From assembly GCA_018993155.1 (NCBI GenBank), contig JAGKSX010000043.1:1-45268 (forward strand): a stretch of 45,268 bases of DNA, read 5' to 3'. Below are positions 42,385-45,268 of the stretch, one piece after another. The stretch comes from Hydrogenophaga sp. (GTDB lineage: Bacteria > Pseudomonadota > Gammaproteobacteria > Burkholderiales > Burkholderiaceae_C). The position numbers and the translations under genes are program-made. The notes under the pieces were generated by a model that saw only the letters and a list, made by a program, of their open reading frames with translations, ran no database searches and was not told where the DNA came from. The first letter of the stretch is position 1, and each line of letters begins with the position of its first letter.

Positions 42385-45268
42385 CTACGCCTTGCCGTAC
42401 CCACCGCCGCCCGGCGTGTGAATCTCGAAGACATCGCCTGCCTGCATCTCGGCCTGCCCGATGTGGGCCAGGTCCTCGGTGCAGCCGTCCACCCGCACCA
42501 CGCGGTTGATGCCAAGCTGCCCAGGCTCGCCGCCGGCCATGCCGAAGGCGGGATGCACGCGGCCGTTGGACAGGATGCTGGCGGTCATGGGCTCCAGGAA
42601 GCGCACGCGGCGCACGCCGCCGTCACCGCCGTGCCACCGCCCCGCCCCGCCTGAACCAGCCCGGATCTCGTAGCTTTCCAGCCGCACCGGGAAACGGAAC
42701 TCCAGCACCTCGGGGTCGGTCAGGCGCGAGTTGGTCATGTGGGTCTGCACCACGCTCGTGCCATCAAAGCCGTCGCCCGCGCCGCTGCCCCCCGAGATCG
42801 TCTCGTAGTACTGGTGCGCCGCGTTGCCGAAGGTGAAGTTGTTCATCGTGCACTGGCTGGCCGCCATCACGCCCAGCGCACCGTACAGCGCGTTGGTGAT
42901 GCAACTGGAGGTCTCCACGTTGCCCGCCACCACCGAGGCCGGCGGGTTGGGGTTGAGCATGGAACCGGACGGGATGACGACCTTGAGCGGCTTGAGGCAG
43001 CCCGCGTTGAGCGGGATGTCGTCGTCCACCAGCGAGCGGAACACGTACAGCACCGCCGCCATGCACACCGCCGTGGGCGCGTTGAAGTTGTTGAGCTGCT
43101 GCGGCGAGGTGCCGGTGAAGTCGATCTCGGCACTGCGCTCGGCCGCGTTCACCCGAACGCTCACCTGGATCTGCGCGCCGTTGTCCAGCGGCAGGGTGTA
43201 TTGCCCGTCCTTCAGGCGCGTGATCACACGGCGCACCGACTCCTCCGCGTTGTCCTGCACATGGCGCATGTAGGCCTGCACCACGTCCAGGCCGAACTGC
43301 TCGACCATCTTGCGCAGCTCCTGCACGCCTTTTTCGTTGGCGGCGATCTGCGCCTTGAGGTCGGCCATGTTCTGCTGCGGGTTGCGCGAAGGGTATTCAC
43401 CGCTCTGCAGCAGGGCCACCATCTCGGCCTCGCGCAGCACGCCCCGGTCCACCAGCTTCACGTTGTTGATCTGCACGCCCTCTTCCTCGATGCGCGTGGA
43501 GAACGGCGGCATGGAGCCCGGCGTGGTGCCGCCGATGTCGGCGTGGTGGCCGCGCGACCCCACGTAGAACGTGGGCTGGCTGCCCAGGTAGACCGGTGTG
43601 ATCACCGTCACGTCGGGCAGGTGCGTGCCCCCGTGGTAAGGGTCGTTGAGCACGTACACGTCGCCCGGCTGCATCTTGCCAGTGTTCTCGCGGATCACCG
43701 TCTTGATGCTCTCGCCCATGGAACCCAGGTGCACCGGCATGTGCGGCGCATTGGCGATGAGATTGCCCTGCGCGTCGAACAGCGCGCACGAGAAATCCAG
43801 GCGCTCCTTGATGTTCACCGAGTACGCGGTGTTCTGCAGCTGCAGCCCCATCTGCTCGGCGATGTTCATGAACAGGTTGTTGAACACCTCCAGCAGCACC
43901 GGATCCACCGTGGTGCCCACGGCATAGCTCACCGTGCGCGGCACGCGGCGGTCCAGCACCAGGTGGTCCAGTGCCGTGAGCACCGCCTCCCAGCCCGGTT
44001 CGACCACCGTGGTCGCGTTCTTCTCCGCGATGATCGCGGGCCCGGGAATCACGTCGCCCGGGCGCAGGTCCTCGCGCACCACCAGCGCGGTGTCCAGCCA
44101 TTGACCTCCCGAGTACATGCGCACCGTCTCGCGCCGCGGCACCTCGCGCGGCTCGTGCGTTTCCGCGCGCGGCTCGTGCGGCGCGTCGCCCGCGACCACG
44201 GCCTCCACCGACACCGCCTCCACCACGAGGCGCTTGCCCTGCATGAGAAAGGCAAAGCGCTGCCGGTAGGCGGCTTCGAAACCCGCCTCGATCTCGGCCA
44301 TGTCGCCGCAGGGAACGACCAGGGCCGAGTCGCTGCCTTCGTAGCGCACATGCACGCGCCGGTGCACGGTGGATTCGCCCGCGTTCACCTGCTGGCGCTG
44401 CAGCTCGGCGCGAGCGGCCACCGCCAGGGCTTCGAGCGTGTCCGCGATCGTGGGCAGCGACGCCGCCACCAGCGGCAGCTCCACCGCCTGCTCGCGGATC
44501 ACGTTCTGATCGGCCAGCCCCATGCCGTACGCGCTGAGCACACCGGCCAGGGGGTGCACGAACACGCGCGTCATGCCCAGCGCGTCCGCCACCAGGCAGG
44601 CGTGCTGCCCGCCCGCGCCGCCGAAGCACTGCAGGGTGTAGCGCGTCACGTCGTAGCCGCGCGCCACCGAAATCTTCTTGATCGCGTTGGCCATCTGCTG
44701 CACCGCGATGTGGATGAAGCCTTCGGCCACCTCCTCGGCGGGCCGCCCGGTCTGCGCCGCCAGCTCGGCGAACTTCGCCTGCACCGCGTCCAGGCTCAAG
44801 GCCTCGTCGGCCCGGGGGCCGAACACCTTGGGAAAGTGCGCCGGCTGGATCTTGCCCGTCATCACGTTGGCGTCCGTCACCGCCAGCGGGCCGCCGCGCC
44901 GGTAGCTCGCCGGGCCTGGGTTGGCGCCCGCGCTCTGCGGGCCCACGCGAAAGCGCGAACCGTCGAACGCCAGGATGGAGCCCCCCCCCGCCGCCACCGT
45001 GTGGATGCTCATCATCGGCGCGCGCATGCGCACGCCCGCCACCTGGGTCTCGAACTCGCGCTCGAACTCGCCCGCGTAGTGCGACACGTCGGTGGACGTG
45101 CCGCCCATGTCGAAGCCGATCACCTTGCCGTGGCCCGCCAGGCCCGCCGTGCGGGCCATGCCCACGATGCCACCGGCCGGGCCGGAAAGGATCGCGTCCT
45201 TGCCCTGGAAGGCGTGGGCATCGGTCAGGCCACCCGAGGACTGCATGAAGAACAGCTTCACGCCCGGC
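42385..45268 (-). CDS. Hydantoinase/5-oxoprolinase family protein (HyuA-HyuB fusion), 5' end cut by window
   Basis: A partial protein, at least 960 residues, whose N terminus lies past the window edge. The visible part has the rest of a hydantoinase A (HyuA) ATPase-like domain (GPAGGIVGMA, VIGFDMGGTSTDVS with the phosphate loop, GGGSILAF, VGPQSAGANPGPASYRRGG, CFGGAGGQHA) and a complete hydantoinase B (HyuB) domain (QNTAYSVNIKERLDFSCALFD, DPYHGGTHLPD, RGHHADIGG, ETSSCITNALYG, and the C-terminal EIHTPGGGGYG). Fused A-B proteins of about 1200-1300 residues are ATP-dependent 5-oxoprolinases or hydantoinases; the substrate is not certain. About 250 residues are missing upstream. It is convergent with lapB. 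Confidence 0.92.
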   Translation of the reverse strand, partial: PGVKLFFMQSSGGLTDAHAFQGKDAILSGPAGGIVGMARTAGLAGHGKVIGFDMGGTSTDVSHYAGEFEREFETQVAGVRMRAPMMSIHTVAAGGGSILAFDGSRFRVGPQSAGANPGPASYRRGGPLAVTDANVMTGKIQPAHFPKVFGPRADEALSLDAVQAKFAELAAQTGRPAEEVAEGFIHIAVQQMANAIKKISVARGYDVTRYTLQCFGGAGGQHACLVADALGMTRVFVHPLAGVLSAYGMGLADQNVIREQAVELPLVAASLPTIADTLEALAVAARAELQRQQVNAGESTVHRRVHVRYEGSDSALVVPCGDMAEIEAGFEAAYRQRFAFLMQGKRLVVEAVSVEAVVAGDAPHEPRAETHEPREVPRRETVRMYSGGQWLDTALVVREDLRPGDVIPGPAIIAEKNATTVVEPGWEAVLTALDHLVLDRRVPRTVSYAVGTTVDPVLLEVFNNLFMNIAEQMGLQLQNTAYSVNIKERLDFSCALFDAQGNLIANAPHMPVHLGSMGESIKTVIRENTGKMQPGDVYVLNDPYHGGTHLPDVTVITPVYLGSQPTFYVGSRGHHADIGGTTPGSMPPFSTRIEEEGVQINNVKLVDRGVLREAEMVALLQSGEYPSRNPQQNMADLKAQIAANEKGVQELRKMVEQFGLDVVQAYMRHVQDNAEESVRRVITRLKDGQYTLPLDNGAQIQVSVRVNAAERSAEIDFTGTSPQQLNNFNAPTAVCMAAVLYVFRSLVDDDIPLNAGCLKPLKVVIPSGSMLNPNPPASVVAGNVETSSCITNALYGALGVMAASQCTMNNFTFGNAAHQYYETISGGSGAGDGFDGTSVVQTHMTNSRLTDPEVLEFRFPVRLESYEIRAGSGGAGRWHGGDGGVRRVRFLEPMTASILSNGRVHPAFGMAGGEPGQLGINRVVRVDGCTEDLAHIGQAEMQAGDVFEIHTPGGGGYGKA

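Noticed and set aside
1-45268. CRISPR array, prophage, transposon or toxin-antitoxin system
   Set aside because: No regularly spaced repeats, no integrase, transposase, phage structural or toxin-like genes; nearly every gene is a conserved chromosomal family.

Overview
This window is an almost continuously coding, high-GC stretch of a betaproteobacterial chromosome. It most resembles the Comamonadaceae (Hydrogenophaga/Acidovorax-like Burkholderiales). The grounds are the codon bias (G/C at most third positions), the tmRNA tag ANDERFALAA, the order gyrA-serC-pheA-tyrA-aroA/cmk-rpsA-ihfB-lapA-lapB, the glnA-DUF4124-ntrB-ntrC block, an intracellular PHB depolymerase and a Bug-type solute receptor. 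The family assignment is inference; no 16S gene or other decisive marker is present. There is no prophage, insertion sequence, CRISPR array or toxin-antitoxin pair that I can support.

Layout. (1) 1-9406 is a mixed metabolic region: a glutathione S-transferase, divergent phaZ, a CBS-domain protein, divergent metY with a following alpha/beta hydrolase, a small catabolic-looking cluster (hydrolase plus Bug receptor, divergent from a LysR regulator), a tiny Cys-rich exported protein and a cytochrome P450. (2) 9416-17601 holds yihY (minus), then a long plus-strand chain with ATGA stop/start overlaps: DUF2069 protein, FAD-linked oxidase, lytic transglycosylase, thyA, a DMT transporter, folA, queE, queD and an exonuclease III. 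It centres on pteridine/folate/dTMP and 7-deazaguanine metabolism. (3) 17690-24581 (minus) is the nitrogen-control block: glnA, a DUF4124 protein, ntrB and ntrC, with a CinA-like and an EI24-like protein upstream of glnA. (4) 24666-30428 holds another hydrolase, a DUF2726-like protein, an RsuA-type pseudouridine synthase, a DUF2062 protein, ssrA (tmRNA), gph-ubiG and an OmpA-family lipoprotein-like porin-associated protein. (5) 30689-42284 (plus) is housekeeping: gyrA, serC, pheA, tyrA, an aroA-cmk fusion, rpsA, ihfB, lapA and lapB. (6) 42385-end (minus) is a fused hydantoinase/oxoprolinase cut by the window edge.

How the parts connect. The most interesting signal is regulatory. The glnA leader has a well-spaced sigma54 -24/-12 element and two NtrC-type palindromes about 180-220 bp upstream of the predicted start, matching the ntrBC pair encoded next door. 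A very similar pair of signals (sigma54-like element plus a CGCACC-N5-GGTGCA palindrome) lies in front of phaZ, which suggests that PHB mobilisation belongs to the same nitrogen regulon. Other points are a QueD with Ser at the catalytic Cys position, an aroA-cmk gene fusion, several genes with a -10-like hexamer placed so that transcription would begin at or near the AUG, and a family of intergenic structured repeats. I did not find a clearly new multi-gene system; most of the window is ordinary conserved chromosome.
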